From contig CANJXD010000406.1 in assembly GCA_947478535.1 (NCBI GenBank), positions 1 through 5,465 on the forward strand: a stretch of DNA of 5,465 bases, read 5' to 3'. Both the position numbers and the translations under genes were made by a program. The notes below the pieces were generated by a model that saw only the letters and a list, made by a program, of their open reading frames with translations, was not told the DNA's origin and ran no database searches. Source of the DNA: Acetobacteraceae bacterium. GTDB taxonomy: Bacteria; Pseudomonadota; Alphaproteobacteria; Acetobacterales; Acetobacteraceae. Positions 1 through 5,465 of the stretch are shown piece after piece. The stretch's first letter is position 1, and each line of letters starts with the position of its first letter.

Positions 1-99
1 CCCCCGCCGCACGGCGAAGGACACGTCGGTCAGCGCGCGGACGCCACCGAAGCGAAGGCTGACCGCCTCCGCCGCGAGAATCGGAGCCTCTCCGTCCAC
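1..99 (-). CDS. ABC transporter ATP-binding protein, LivG-like (N-terminal fragment)
   Basis: Only the first 33 codons are in the window; the gene continues past the left edge. Read on the minus strand from a GTG at 97-99, the peptide carries a stretch LRFGGVRALTDVSFAVRRG (residues 15-33). This is the typical N-terminal beta-strand/A-loop region just before the Walker A motif in ATPases of branched-chain amino acid (Liv/HAAT) importers; the FGG-x-x-AL-x-DVSF pattern resembles LivG more than LivF. By family knowledge it would be a cytoplasmic ATPase energising uptake of amino acids or related solutes. The GTG is the only usable start I see after the in-frame stop at 142-144, and a strong Shine-Dalgarno precedes it. 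Walker A, signature and Walker B motifs lie outside the window, so the substrate class is inferred. The phosphodiesterase gene lies 79 nt upstream on the same strand. Confidence 0.8.
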   Translation of the reverse strand, partial: MDGEAPILAAEAVSLRFGGVRALTDVSFAVRRG

Positions 100-108
100 G
101 CGCCCGCC

Positions 109-117
109 ACCTCCCCT
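109..117 (-). promoter_or_regulatory. Ribosome binding site for the ABC ATPase
   Basis: On the minus strand the sequence AGGGGAGGT lies nine bases before the GTG at 97-99. It is an extended match to the anti-Shine-Dalgarno and supports the GTG, since no ATG, GTG or TTG alternative exists in this frame between the stop at 142-144 and this point. Confidence 0.65.
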
Positions 118-178
118 GGGATTGCACCCTTGGAACGAAGTCTAGTCACGCCGCAGCCAGACCCGCAACCGCGTCGCG

Positions 179-934
179 TCAGCCCCCCGCGCCGGCTTCC
201 GCGCGCAGCTTCGCGGCCAAGGGCGGATCGTCAGTAGCGAAGATGTCGACGCCGAGTGCCAGCATCCGACGGATGGAAGCCTCGTGATTGGCGCCCCAGG
301 TGCCCACGCCGAGGCCCGCGGCGCGGCAGCGCGCCAGGAACTCGGCATCGATCACGCTTTCATGCATGCCGATTTCGGCAAAGCCATGGTGCCGGGCCAC
401 CGCGATCAGCCCATCGAGGCCGATATCGCGCAGCGTCGGGATTTCGGAAAGCCAGGCGACGCCGGCCAGGCCACCTTCCCGCTGCGCCTCCGCCATGGTG
501 TCCGCCTGGAAGCCGATGATCCAGCTTCGGGTGCGTTGCCCGCTGGCATCGAGCACCGCCATCACCTTCGGCACGATCCCGGGATAGGGTCGGTGGGCGG
601 CATCGGCCTTGATCTCGATCCGCGGCGCGACCGGGGTGCCCGCGAGGATCGCCAGGTATTCCGCCAAGCTCGGCGGCGCCTCCCCGGCCGTGCCGCGCAC
701 CCGGATGGTGGCGAATTCGGCTGCCGTCAGGCTGGCCACCGGGCCGCGCCGGTCCGTCATGCGGTCCAGCAGGGCGTCATGCATCACCACCACCGCGCCA
801 TCGGCGGTCAGGTGGACGTCGCATTCCGCCTGCTCCACGGGCAAGGCAGCGGTCTCCCGGAACGCGCGGGCGCTGTTCTCGGGCCAGAGAAACAGGCCGC
901 CGCGGTGGCTGGCAATGAGGGTTCTGTGCTGCAT
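179..934 (-). CDS. Glycerophosphodiester phosphodiesterase (GDPD family, UgpQ-type)
   Basis: A complete 251-residue protein, close to the usual size of single-domain cytoplasmic UgpQ-type enzymes. These hydrolyse glycerophosphodiesters (deacylated phospholipid head groups) to sn-glycerol 3-phosphate and an alcohol using a divalent metal. The family signature is clear: HRG at 10-12, PENS at 18-21, the acidic strand E37-C-D39-V-H41, and H52-D53. H10 and H52 fit the general acid/base pair; E19, D39 and the later E107 (IEIK, 106-109) fit metal ligands. The C-terminal GVDIFATDDP stretch is the usual final TIM-barrel strand. There is no signal peptide or membrane segment, so it should act in the cytoplasm. 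The ATG at 932-934 is the only in-frame ATG after an upstream stop near 1013-1015 and places HRG at the normal distance, although no good Shine-Dalgarno precedes it. It lies 79 nt upstream of the Liv-type ATPase gene and may share its transcript. The exact substrate cannot be read from sequence. Confidence 0.93.
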   Translation of the reverse strand: MQHRTLIASHRGGLFLWPENSARAFRETAALPVEQAECDVHLTADGAVVVMHDALLDRMTDRRGPVASLTAAEFATIRVRGTAGEAPPSLAEYLAILAGTPVAPRIEIKADAAHRPYPGIVPKVMAVLDASGQRTRSWIIGFQADTMAEAQREGGLAGVAWLSEIPTLRDIGLDGLIAVARHHGFAEIGMHESVIDAEFLARCRAAGLGVGTWGANHEASIRRMLALGVDIFATDDPPLAAKLRAEAGAGG

Positions 935-1062
935 GCATGGGATGCTGCCGCCTCGGTGGGCCGAAATCCAGCCCTGTCCCGCAGGGGTTCCGGCGACGGC
1001 GGCCGGGGTTCCCTATTGGCGCTGGGCAGGCCGGGCGCGCATTTTCGTCACCTTTTGCCCTT

Positions 1063-1091
1063 CTGGCGGTCACGGGAAGCCGCCCTATACT
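1063..1091 (+). promoter_or_regulatory. Possible sigma-70-type promoter of the 104-residue protein gene
   Basis: TATACT at 1086-1091 matches five of six bases of the -10 consensus and sits 31 nt before the ATG at 1123. Seventeen bases upstream, CTGGCG (1063-1068) is a weak -35 match (three of six). The TATACT stands out in a very GC-rich region between divergent genes. The call rests on the -10 box and position; the -35 is poor and no transcription start is known. Confidence 0.35.
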
Positions 1092-1122
1092 CCTCCCCCT
1101 GATCGCCTCAGAAGAAGTCCCG

Positions 1123-1437
1123 ATGACCCTGCTTCTCGTGATTCATCGTCCCGAAGGCCTTCCCGAAGGTCATCCCGGCAGCCTGGCGGAGATGCGCGCG
1201 GCGGTCCGCGACGCCATCTGGGAAGTCGCGGACGCGCATTGGGCGCTGGGCGAGGATTCCGTGTTGGTGTCCACCGACCTGTCGCCGAGCTACATGGTCA
1301 GCCACTTCCAGCGCGCCCTGAAGCGGCGCGGCTATACCGAATCGGGGCTTCTGGTGGTGACCTCCGTCGGCCCCAAGGCGGCCTGGTCCGGCCTGCCGCC
1401 GGAAGCCGAGGCCTGGCTGCGCGACGCCCTGGCCTAA
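1123..1437 (+). CDS. Hypothetical protein, 104 residues
   Basis: I do not recognise a family. The ATG at 1123 is preceded by GAAGAAG (1111-1117), an acceptable Shine-Dalgarno with five bases spacing, and by a -10-like TATACT. An open frame runs further upstream (an ATG at 937), but that stretch has no ribosome site and encodes Arg/Pro/Gly-rich residues that look like non-coding GC-rich sequence. The protein starts with a hydrophobic strand (TLLLVIHRP, 2-10), then a likely amphipathic helix (20-42), a strand (SVLVSTDLS, 46-54), a second helix (about 56-69), another strand (GLLVVTSVG, 75-83) and a C-terminal helix (93-104). This predicts a small soluble alpha/beta domain. There is no signal peptide, membrane segment or Cys, and no metal-binding pattern. 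It is divergent from the phosphodiesterase and in the same direction as the binding protein/kinase pair, but 168 bp and a candidate promoter separate it from them, so a shared role is not implied. Confidence 0.72.
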   Translation: MTLLLVIHRPEGLPEGHPGSLAEMRAAVRDAIWEVADAHWALGEDSVLVSTDLSPSYMVSHFQRALKRRGYTESGLLVVTSVGPKAAWSGLPPEAEAWLRDALA

Positions 1438-1500
1438 CGGTCCGATGGCATCTCACCGGGATCAAATACGCGACCTCACCCCCCTATATTCGCGCCAAGG

Positions 1501-1531
1501 TTGTCGCATTCGTTAGCAAACTTGCTATACG
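1501..1531 (+). promoter_or_regulatory. Candidate promoter of the binding protein-kinase operon
   Basis: TTGTCG at 1501-1506 matches four of six -35 bases and TATACG at 1526-1531 resembles a -10 box. The 19-base spacing is long, which would suit an activated or weak promoter. A second AT-rich hexamer, TATATT at 1485-1490, is an alternative -10 without a convincing -35. Transcription from the first would give a leader of about 65-70 nt before the ATG at 1606. This is inference from base pattern and position. Confidence 0.35.
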
Positions 1532-1533
1532 AA
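1509..1533. promoter_or_regulatory. Imperfect palindrome overlapping the -10 region, candidate operator
   Basis: TAGCAA (1514-1519), AC (1520-1521) and TTGCTA (1522-1527) form a perfect six-base inverted repeat with a two-base centre. Outer arms TTCG (1509-1512) and CGAA (1530-1533) are also complementary, offset by one base on the left and two on the right. The dyad overlaps the -10-like TATACG, where a dimeric regulator would block or modulate polymerase. It is A/T-rich in a GC-rich context and has no T-run, so it does not look like an intrinsic terminator of the preceding gene. The binding factor is unknown. Confidence 0.4.
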
Positions 1534-1593
1534 GTCTCAGGTAGAGAGTAGCGCCACCGCGGCCAGCCGGTCAGGATGCCTGCTCGCTCATCC

Positions 1594-1598
1594 AGGGA
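1594..1598 (+). promoter_or_regulatory. Ribosome binding site deciding the start of the TRAP binding protein
   Basis: AGGGA ends seven bases before the ATG at 1606. It favours this start over the in-frame ATG at 1576, which has only a GGTCAGG run directly abutting it and would add ten polar residues in front of the signal peptide. Confidence 0.55.
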
Positions 1599-1605
1599 AT
1601 CTTCG

Positions 1606-2676
1606 ATGTCTTTGGTGCACCTTTGGTCCCGCCTCCTCCTTCCGGTCCTGCTGCTGGCCGCCGGAGCCCTGCCTGCGGCGCAGGCCCAGACGGCCGACCA
1701 GCCCATTCGCCTCAAGGTCGTGGGGGGGCTCGCCGACGTCAGCCAGTATGTCCGCTATGAGGAACCCTTCTGGCGGCGCCGCATCATGGAGCTGACGCAG
1801 GGGCGCGTGGTGGCGGAAATCTCGCCCTTCGACCGCAGCGGCATCCGCGGCCAGGAAATGCTGCAGCTCATGCGCCTCGGCGTGGTGCCCTTCGGCACCG
1901 CCCTGCTCGCCATCGTGGCGACGGAGGAGCCTGAATTCAACGCGGTGGACCTGCCGGCCCTCTCGCCGGACATGCGGACCCTGCGGCAGACCGTGAACGC
2001 CTTCCGCCCGCATATCGAACAGGTGCTGCGCGATCGCTACCAGATCGAGTTGCTGGGTGTTTATACCTACCCCGCCCAGGTCGTGTTCTGCACCCGGCCC
2101 TTCTCCGGCCTTTCGGACCTCGCGGGCAGGCGCATCCGCACCTCCTCCGTCGGGCAGTCCGAGATGGTGCAGGCGCTGGGCGCCACGCCGGTCGTCACCC
2201 CCTTCGCGGAGATGTTGCAGGCGATTCGCGGCGGCGTGGTGGAATGCGCCATTACCGGCACCTTGTCCGGCAACGCGGTGGGGCTGCATGAGGTGACCAC
2301 CCACGTCCATGCCATGGCGCTGACCTGGGGCATTTCGATCTTCGGCGCCAATGCCACCGCCTGGTCCGCCCTGTCCGCCGACATCCAGGACATCATCCGG
2401 CGCGGCGTGGCGGAGCTGGAGCCGGAGATCTGGAACGCGGCGGATCGTGAGACCGGGGAGGGTCTCGCCTGCAATGCGGGCCTCGCATCCTGCACCACAG
2501 GCCGCCGCGGCACGATGACGGTGGTTCCCGTCACCACTGCCGATGACGACCGCCGGCGCCGGCTACTGACCGAGGTGGTGCTGCCGCGCTGGGAGAACCG
2601 CTGCGGCATGGATTGCGTGGACGCCTGGAACGAGCACCTGGCCCCTGCCCTCGGCATCCGCGCCCGGCCTGAATAG
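1606..2676 (+). CDS. dctP: TRAP-type (DctP family) periplasmic solute-binding protein
   Basis: A 356-residue precursor. Residues 1-27 are a Sec signal peptide: a short basic start with R9, a Leu/Ala core at 10-22 and a cleavage site after AQA (25-27 region). The mature part follows the DctP layout: an N-terminal strand (IRLKVVGG), an FDRSGIRGQEMLQLMRLGVV helix region, then LSDLAGRRIRTSS and ALGATPVVTPFAEMLQAIRGGVVECAI, which correspond to the family's G-x-K-I-R-V and ALGA-P-V-P-x-x-E-x-Y-x-A-L-Q-x-G-V-V-D segments. R178 fits the conserved Arg that pairs with a carboxylate ligand in TRAP binding proteins. Six Cys occur in the mature protein (162, 214, 289, 296, 333, 337); the C289-x6-C296 and C333-x3-C337 pairs near the C-terminus may be disulfides. 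A hybrid kinase gene begins one base after its stop, and no DctQ/DctM gene is seen beside it. It may therefore serve signalling rather than, or as well as, transport. The symbol denotes the family; the ligand is unknown. Confidence 0.85.
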   Translation: MSLVHLWSRLLLPVLLLAAGALPAAQAQTADQPIRLKVVGGLADVSQYVRYEEPFWRRRIMELTQGRVVAEISPFDRSGIRGQEMLQLMRLGVVPFGTALLAIVATEEPEFNAVDLPALSPDMRTLRQTVNAFRPHIEQVLRDRYQIELLGVYTYPAQVVFCTRPFSGLSDLAGRRIRTSSVGQSEMVQALGATPVVTPFAEMLQAIRGGVVECAITGTLSGNAVGLHEVTTHVHAMALTWGISIFGANATAWSALSADIQDIIRRGVAELEPEIWNAADRETGEGLACNAGLASCTTGRRGTMTVVPVTTADDDRRRRLLTEVVLPRWENRCGMDCVDAWNEHLAPALGIRARPE

Positions 2677-2677
2677 C

Positions 2678-5465
2678 ATGCAGAACGCCCGCCGCCTCCG
2701 GCTCGCCATCCTCGCCGCCGTCTTCGCCATTCTCATGGCGCAGGTGGTGGCGACGGCGCTGCTGCTGGAACGTTCGCGCGATGCCGCGCTGACGGCGGCG
2801 AACGATACGGCGACGCGGGTGAGCCGGGCGGTCGAGGCTTCCATCAACCGCAACTTCGTCCAGGTGGACGCGATGCTGGCGGGGCTGCCCGCCATCCTCG
2901 CCCCCTACACGCGCGATGGCCGGTTTGATGCCAATGGCGCCGGCCGCATCATGCGGGAATTGAACAACCAGAACTTCACCTTCCGCGACGTGCTGCTGGT
3001 CGGCAATGACGGCATGCCGATCGCCACCGCGCTCAGCGTTTCCCGCCGCCGGCCACTGCCGCTGCCGCTCGGCCCCGCCTTCAGCGATGCCGCCCCGCAT
3101 GCCGGCAGCGTGCTGATCGGCGGGCCGGTGCAGAACCCGGCCACCGGCGAATGGGCGCTGTTCCTGGCGCGACCGATCCGCATGCCCGTCATCGGCAATG
3201 TCACCGCGGTGGCGGAAGTGCCGGTGCCGCTGGTCAGTTCGCTGCTGGCCGTGGGCGGTGAAGCGCCGGGCCTGCGGGTGACGTTGGAACGCGATGACGG
3301 CACGCTGCTCGCCTCCCTGCCGCATGACGAAACCCGCATCGGCCGCCGCCTGGCGGTGACGGCCGGCACCCTGGCCAATTCGAACGTAGCGCGCAGCCGC
3401 TTCAGCGACGAACCCGTGCTGGTCGCCGTGCGGCCGACCCTCTACCCCGCGCTGTCCGTCGTCACGACCCTGGAACGCAGTGCGGCGCTGACGGGCTGGG
3501 AGTTCGACCGGGAACGCGCGCTGCTCGTCTCCGGTGGCTTCGCGGTGCTGGTGCTCGCCCTGGCCGCCGCGCTGCTGCTGGGCCTGCGGCAGCGCGAAAG
3601 GGTGGAGGCGGAACGCTCGCGCTGGCGGTCCACGCTGGAAAACGCGCTGGAGAGCATGTCGGACGGCTTCGTCATGTTCGGGCCGGATGACCGGCTGATC
3701 GCCTGCAACCAGCGCTACAAGGAATTCTACGCGATCTCCGCCCCCTTCATCCGGGCGGGTGCCGCGTTCCGCGACATCATGCGTGAAGGCGCCCGGCGCG
3801 GGCAGTACCCCCAGGCGGTCGGCGATATGGAGGCCTTCATCGACGAGATGGATGCCTGGCGCCACGCCAACAACCCGCCGATCGAGCGCCTGCTGCCGGA
3901 TGGCCGCTGGGTGCTCATCACCGAACGCAGCACGCCGGATGGCGGTACCGTCGGCATCCGTACCGATATCACGCCGCTGAAGCGCGCGATGGAGGACCTC
4001 GCTTCCGCCCGCGACGGCGCCCGCGCGGCCGGAGAGGCGAAAAGCCAGTTCCTCGCCCGCATGTCGCATGAATTGCGCACCCCCCTGAATGGTGTGCTCG
4101 GCTTCGCGCAGGTGCTGCTGCGCGACCCGCTGCTGAACGAGGAACAGCGGGAGCAGGTGGAAACCCTGCACGATGCCGGCCGCCATCTGCTGGAACTCGT
4201 CAACGGCCTGCTCGACCTCTCGAAGATCGAGGCCGGCAAGCTCGACCTGCATCTGCGCGATGTCGCGGTGCGCGCGATGCTGGATGCCTGCGCCGGGCTT
4301 CTGGCGCCGGAGGTGGACCGCAAGGGGCTGACCCTGACGGTGGATATCGCGCCCGGCACCGCCGCGGCGGTGGAGGCGGATGCGACGAGGCTGCGGCAGA
4401 TGCTGCTGAACCTGCTGTCCAATGCCGTGAAGTTCACCCCCCCGGGTGGGCGGGTAGAATTCCGCGCCCGCCCCTTGCAGGACGGCCGCCAGGGCCTGCG
4501 GATCGAGGTGAAAGATACCGGCCCAGGCGTGCCGCCGGAAAAGCGGCACCTGCTGTTCGAGGATTTCTCCCAGCTTTTCCCCGTCGCCGGGCAGGATGGC
4601 GCCGGCACGGGCCTGGGCCTGGCAATTTCCGCGCGCCTCGCCGCCGCGATGGGTGGCTCCATCGGCTGCGACAGCGAAGCCGGCCAGGGCGCGCTGTTCT
4701 GGGTGGAATTGCCGCTGCGCGAGGTGCCGCTGCCTGCCGGCGCCGCCATCGCGCCGACCGTCGATACCGGCAACCCGGCGGAAACGCGCAGCCTGCGCAT
4801 CCTGGTGGCCGATGACGTCGCCGCCAACCGCATGGTCGCGCGCGCCATGCTGGTCGGCGTCGGGCATCGCGTGGACAGCGCGGCGGATGGGCCGGAAGCC
4901 CTCGCCGCGGTGGAGCGGGACCACTACGACGTCGTGCTGATGGACGTGCAGATGCCGGTGATGGATGGGCTGGAAGCGACCCGCCGCATCCGTGCCCTGG
5001 ACGGGGATCGCAAGCGCGTGCCGGTGCTGGCCGTCACCGCCTCCGCCCTGCCGGAACAGGTCGCGGCCTGCCGCGCCGCCGGGATGGATGGGCACCTGGC
5101 CAAGCCGATCGACCGCGAATCGCTGCTCGCCGCCGTCACCCGGCTGGCCGCCGGCGATACGTTGCACGGCCAGCAAGACCCGGTGCGGGAGGAAGTCTCG
5201 CAACCGCTGCTGGATGAAGCGGCGCTGCGCAACCTCGCCGCCGATCTTGGTCCCACCGCCGATGTGGTGATCAGCGAATTCGTGGGCGAGGTCCGGCTCG
5301 GCTACGAGACTCTGTCCACGCCCGCCATCGCGCTGGACCCGCCCCGCCTTCGCCACGCCGCCCACCGCATGCTGGGCGCCGCGCGCACCCTTGGCGCCCG
5401 GCGCCTGGGTGCCGCGACCGAGCGGATGCAGGAGGATATCCACGGCGGGCGCGACCCCAGCCATA
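2678..5465 (+). CDS. Hybrid sensor histidine kinase with periplasmic sensor, PAS, receiver and HPt domains (3' end cut off)
   Basis: An open frame of 929 codons from ATG 2678 to the right edge without a stop. Order: TM1 (about 9-30); periplasmic domain (about 31-281) with two PAS-like strand-loop units (FRDVLLVGNDG and LRVTLERDDG), suggesting a double Cache sensor; TM2 (about 282-302); a short charged linker without a recognisable HAMP; PAS (about 320-437, PAS_7-like, ending DITPLKR); HisKA with MSHELRTPLNG and phosphorylatable H464; HATPase with N-box N582, G1 DTGPGVP from D613, F-box F627 and G2 GTGLGLA from G643; receiver (about 707-822) with D712/D713, phospho-acceptor D756, T787 and K809; HPt from about 844 with candidate H896. 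All catalytic residues of kinase and receiver are present. The ATG follows the binding-protein stop by one base and lacks its own Shine-Dalgarno, so translational coupling is likely. In the HPt motif H-R-M-L-G the usual Lys is Leu899. The domain set implies an inner-membrane His-Asp-His phosphorelay feeding a separate response regulator not in this window. Confidence 0.93.
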   Translation, partial: MQNARRLRLAILAAVFAILMAQVVATALLLERSRDAALTAANDTATRVSRAVEASINRNFVQVDAMLAGLPAILAPYTRDGRFDANGAGRIMRELNNQNFTFRDVLLVGNDGMPIATALSVSRRRPLPLPLGPAFSDAAPHAGSVLIGGPVQNPATGEWALFLARPIRMPVIGNVTAVAEVPVPLVSSLLAVGGEAPGLRVTLERDDGTLLASLPHDETRIGRRLAVTAGTLANSNVARSRFSDEPVLVAVRPTLYPALSVVTTLERSAALTGWEFDRERALLVSGGFAVLVLALAAALLLGLRQRERVEAERSRWRSTLENALESMSDGFVMFGPDDRLIACNQRYKEFYAISAPFIRAGAAFRDIMREGARRGQYPQAVGDMEAFIDEMDAWRHANNPPIERLLPDGRWVLITERSTPDGGTVGIRTDITPLKRAMEDLASARDGARAAGEAKSQFLARMSHELRTPLNGVLGFAQVLLRDPLLNEEQREQVETLHDAGRHLLELVNGLLDLSKIEAGKLDLHLRDVAVRAMLDACAGLLAPEVDRKGLTLTVDIAPGTAAAVEADATRLRQMLLNLLSNAVKFTPPGGRVEFRARPLQDGRQGLRIEVKDTGPGVPPEKRHLLFEDFSQLFPVAGQDGAGTGLGLAISARLAAAMGGSIGCDSEAGQGALFWVELPLREVPLPAGAAIAPTVDTGNPAETRSLRILVADDVAANRMVARAMLVGVGHRVDSAADGPEALAAVERDHYDVVLMDVQMPVMDGLEATRRIRALDGDRKRVPVLAVTASALPEQVAACRAAGMDGHLAKPIDRESLLAAVTRLAAGDTLHGQQDPVREEVSQPLLDEAALRNLAADLGPTADVVISEFVGEVRLGYETLSTPAIALDPPRLRHAAHRMLGAARTLGARRLGAATERMQEDIHGGRDPSH

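Noticed and set aside
100..178. Search for a terminator or promoter between the phosphodiesterase and the ABC ATPase.
   Set aside because: Apart from the ribosome site at 109-117, I found no hairpin with a T-run and no convincing -35/-10 pair.
284..1102. A 272-codon plus-strand open frame opposite the phosphodiesterase.
   Set aside because: The minus-strand product has clear GDPD catalytic motifs; the plus-strand product is compositionally biased (HHR, GRG runs) and has no recognisable domain.
937..1122. N-terminal extension of the 104-residue protein to an ATG at 937.
   Set aside because: It would cover the divergent intergenic region including the TATACT box, and encodes Arg/Pro/Gly-rich residues unlike the body of the protein; ATG 1123 has GAAGAAG before it.
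1469..1494. Five-base inverted repeat CGCGA / TCGCG around a 16-base spacer.
   Set aside because: Short GC-rich arms with a long spacer are expected by chance here, and no T-run follows, so neither a terminator nor an operator is supported.
609..1544. A 311-codon plus-strand open frame spanning the phosphodiesterase and the 104-residue gene.
   Set aside because: It crosses two better-supported genes and an intergenic region and encodes Arg/Pro/Ser-rich sequence typical of an out-of-frame reading.
1576..1605. Upstream in-frame ATG as the start of the binding protein.
   Set aside because: It has no properly spaced ribosome site and would put ten polar residues ahead of a well-formed signal peptide; the ATG at 1606 has AGGGA at good spacing.
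1588..2310. A 240-codon minus-strand open frame opposite the TRAP binding protein.
   Set aside because: The plus strand encodes a signal peptide and DctP-family segments; the antisense product is His/Gly/Glu-rich with no domain.
2531..5464. A 977-codon open frame on the minus strand antisense to the hybrid kinase.
   Set aside because: It lies opposite a gene whose every domain motif is recognisable, and its product is His/Gln/Gly/Arg-rich low-complexity sequence with no motif. Long antisense frames are expected in GC-rich genes because few codons read as stops on the opposite strand.

Overview
This GC-rich window (compact gene packing, strong G/C preference at third codon positions) looks like a chromosomal segment of an alphaproteobacterium. 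Its mix of a Liv-type ABC transporter, a TRAP-type solute-binding protein and a large hybrid kinase would suit an Acetobacteraceae/Roseomonas-like or other Rhodospirillales genome. That placement is an inference from composition and gene content, not a database result.

Left part, minus strand: the first 33 codons of an ABC-transporter ATPase of the LivG type run off the left edge at position 1. Upstream of it, on the same strand, is a complete cytoplasmic glycerophosphodiester phosphodiesterase (179-934). The 79-nt gap between them shows no convincing terminator, so they may be co-transcribed. The 188-bp stretch 935-1122 separates this minus-strand pair from divergent plus-strand genes and holds a possible promoter for the next gene.

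Middle, plus strand: a 104-residue protein of unknown function (1123-1437) is followed by a 168-bp intergenic region (1438-1605). That region is less GC-rich than its surroundings and contains a TATACG -10-like hexamer overlapped by an imperfect palindrome, TAGCAA-AC-TTGCTA with outer TTCG/CGAA arms. This is the best candidate regulatory site in the window.

Right part, plus strand: an exported TRAP-type (DctP family) solute-binding protein (1606-2676) is followed after a single base by a large hybrid sensor histidine kinase (2678 to beyond 5465). The kinase reads TM - periplasmic sensor (probably double Cache) - TM - PAS - HisKA - HATPase - receiver - HPt, and is cut by the right edge inside the HPt domain. 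No TRAP membrane subunits (DctQ/DctM) lie between or before the two genes. The most interesting reading is that the binding protein and kinase form one sensing unit, the binding protein presenting a small ligand (probably an organic acid) to the periplasmic domain of the kinase. The HPt active site is unusual: the Lys normally found three residues after the phospho-accepting His is a Leu.
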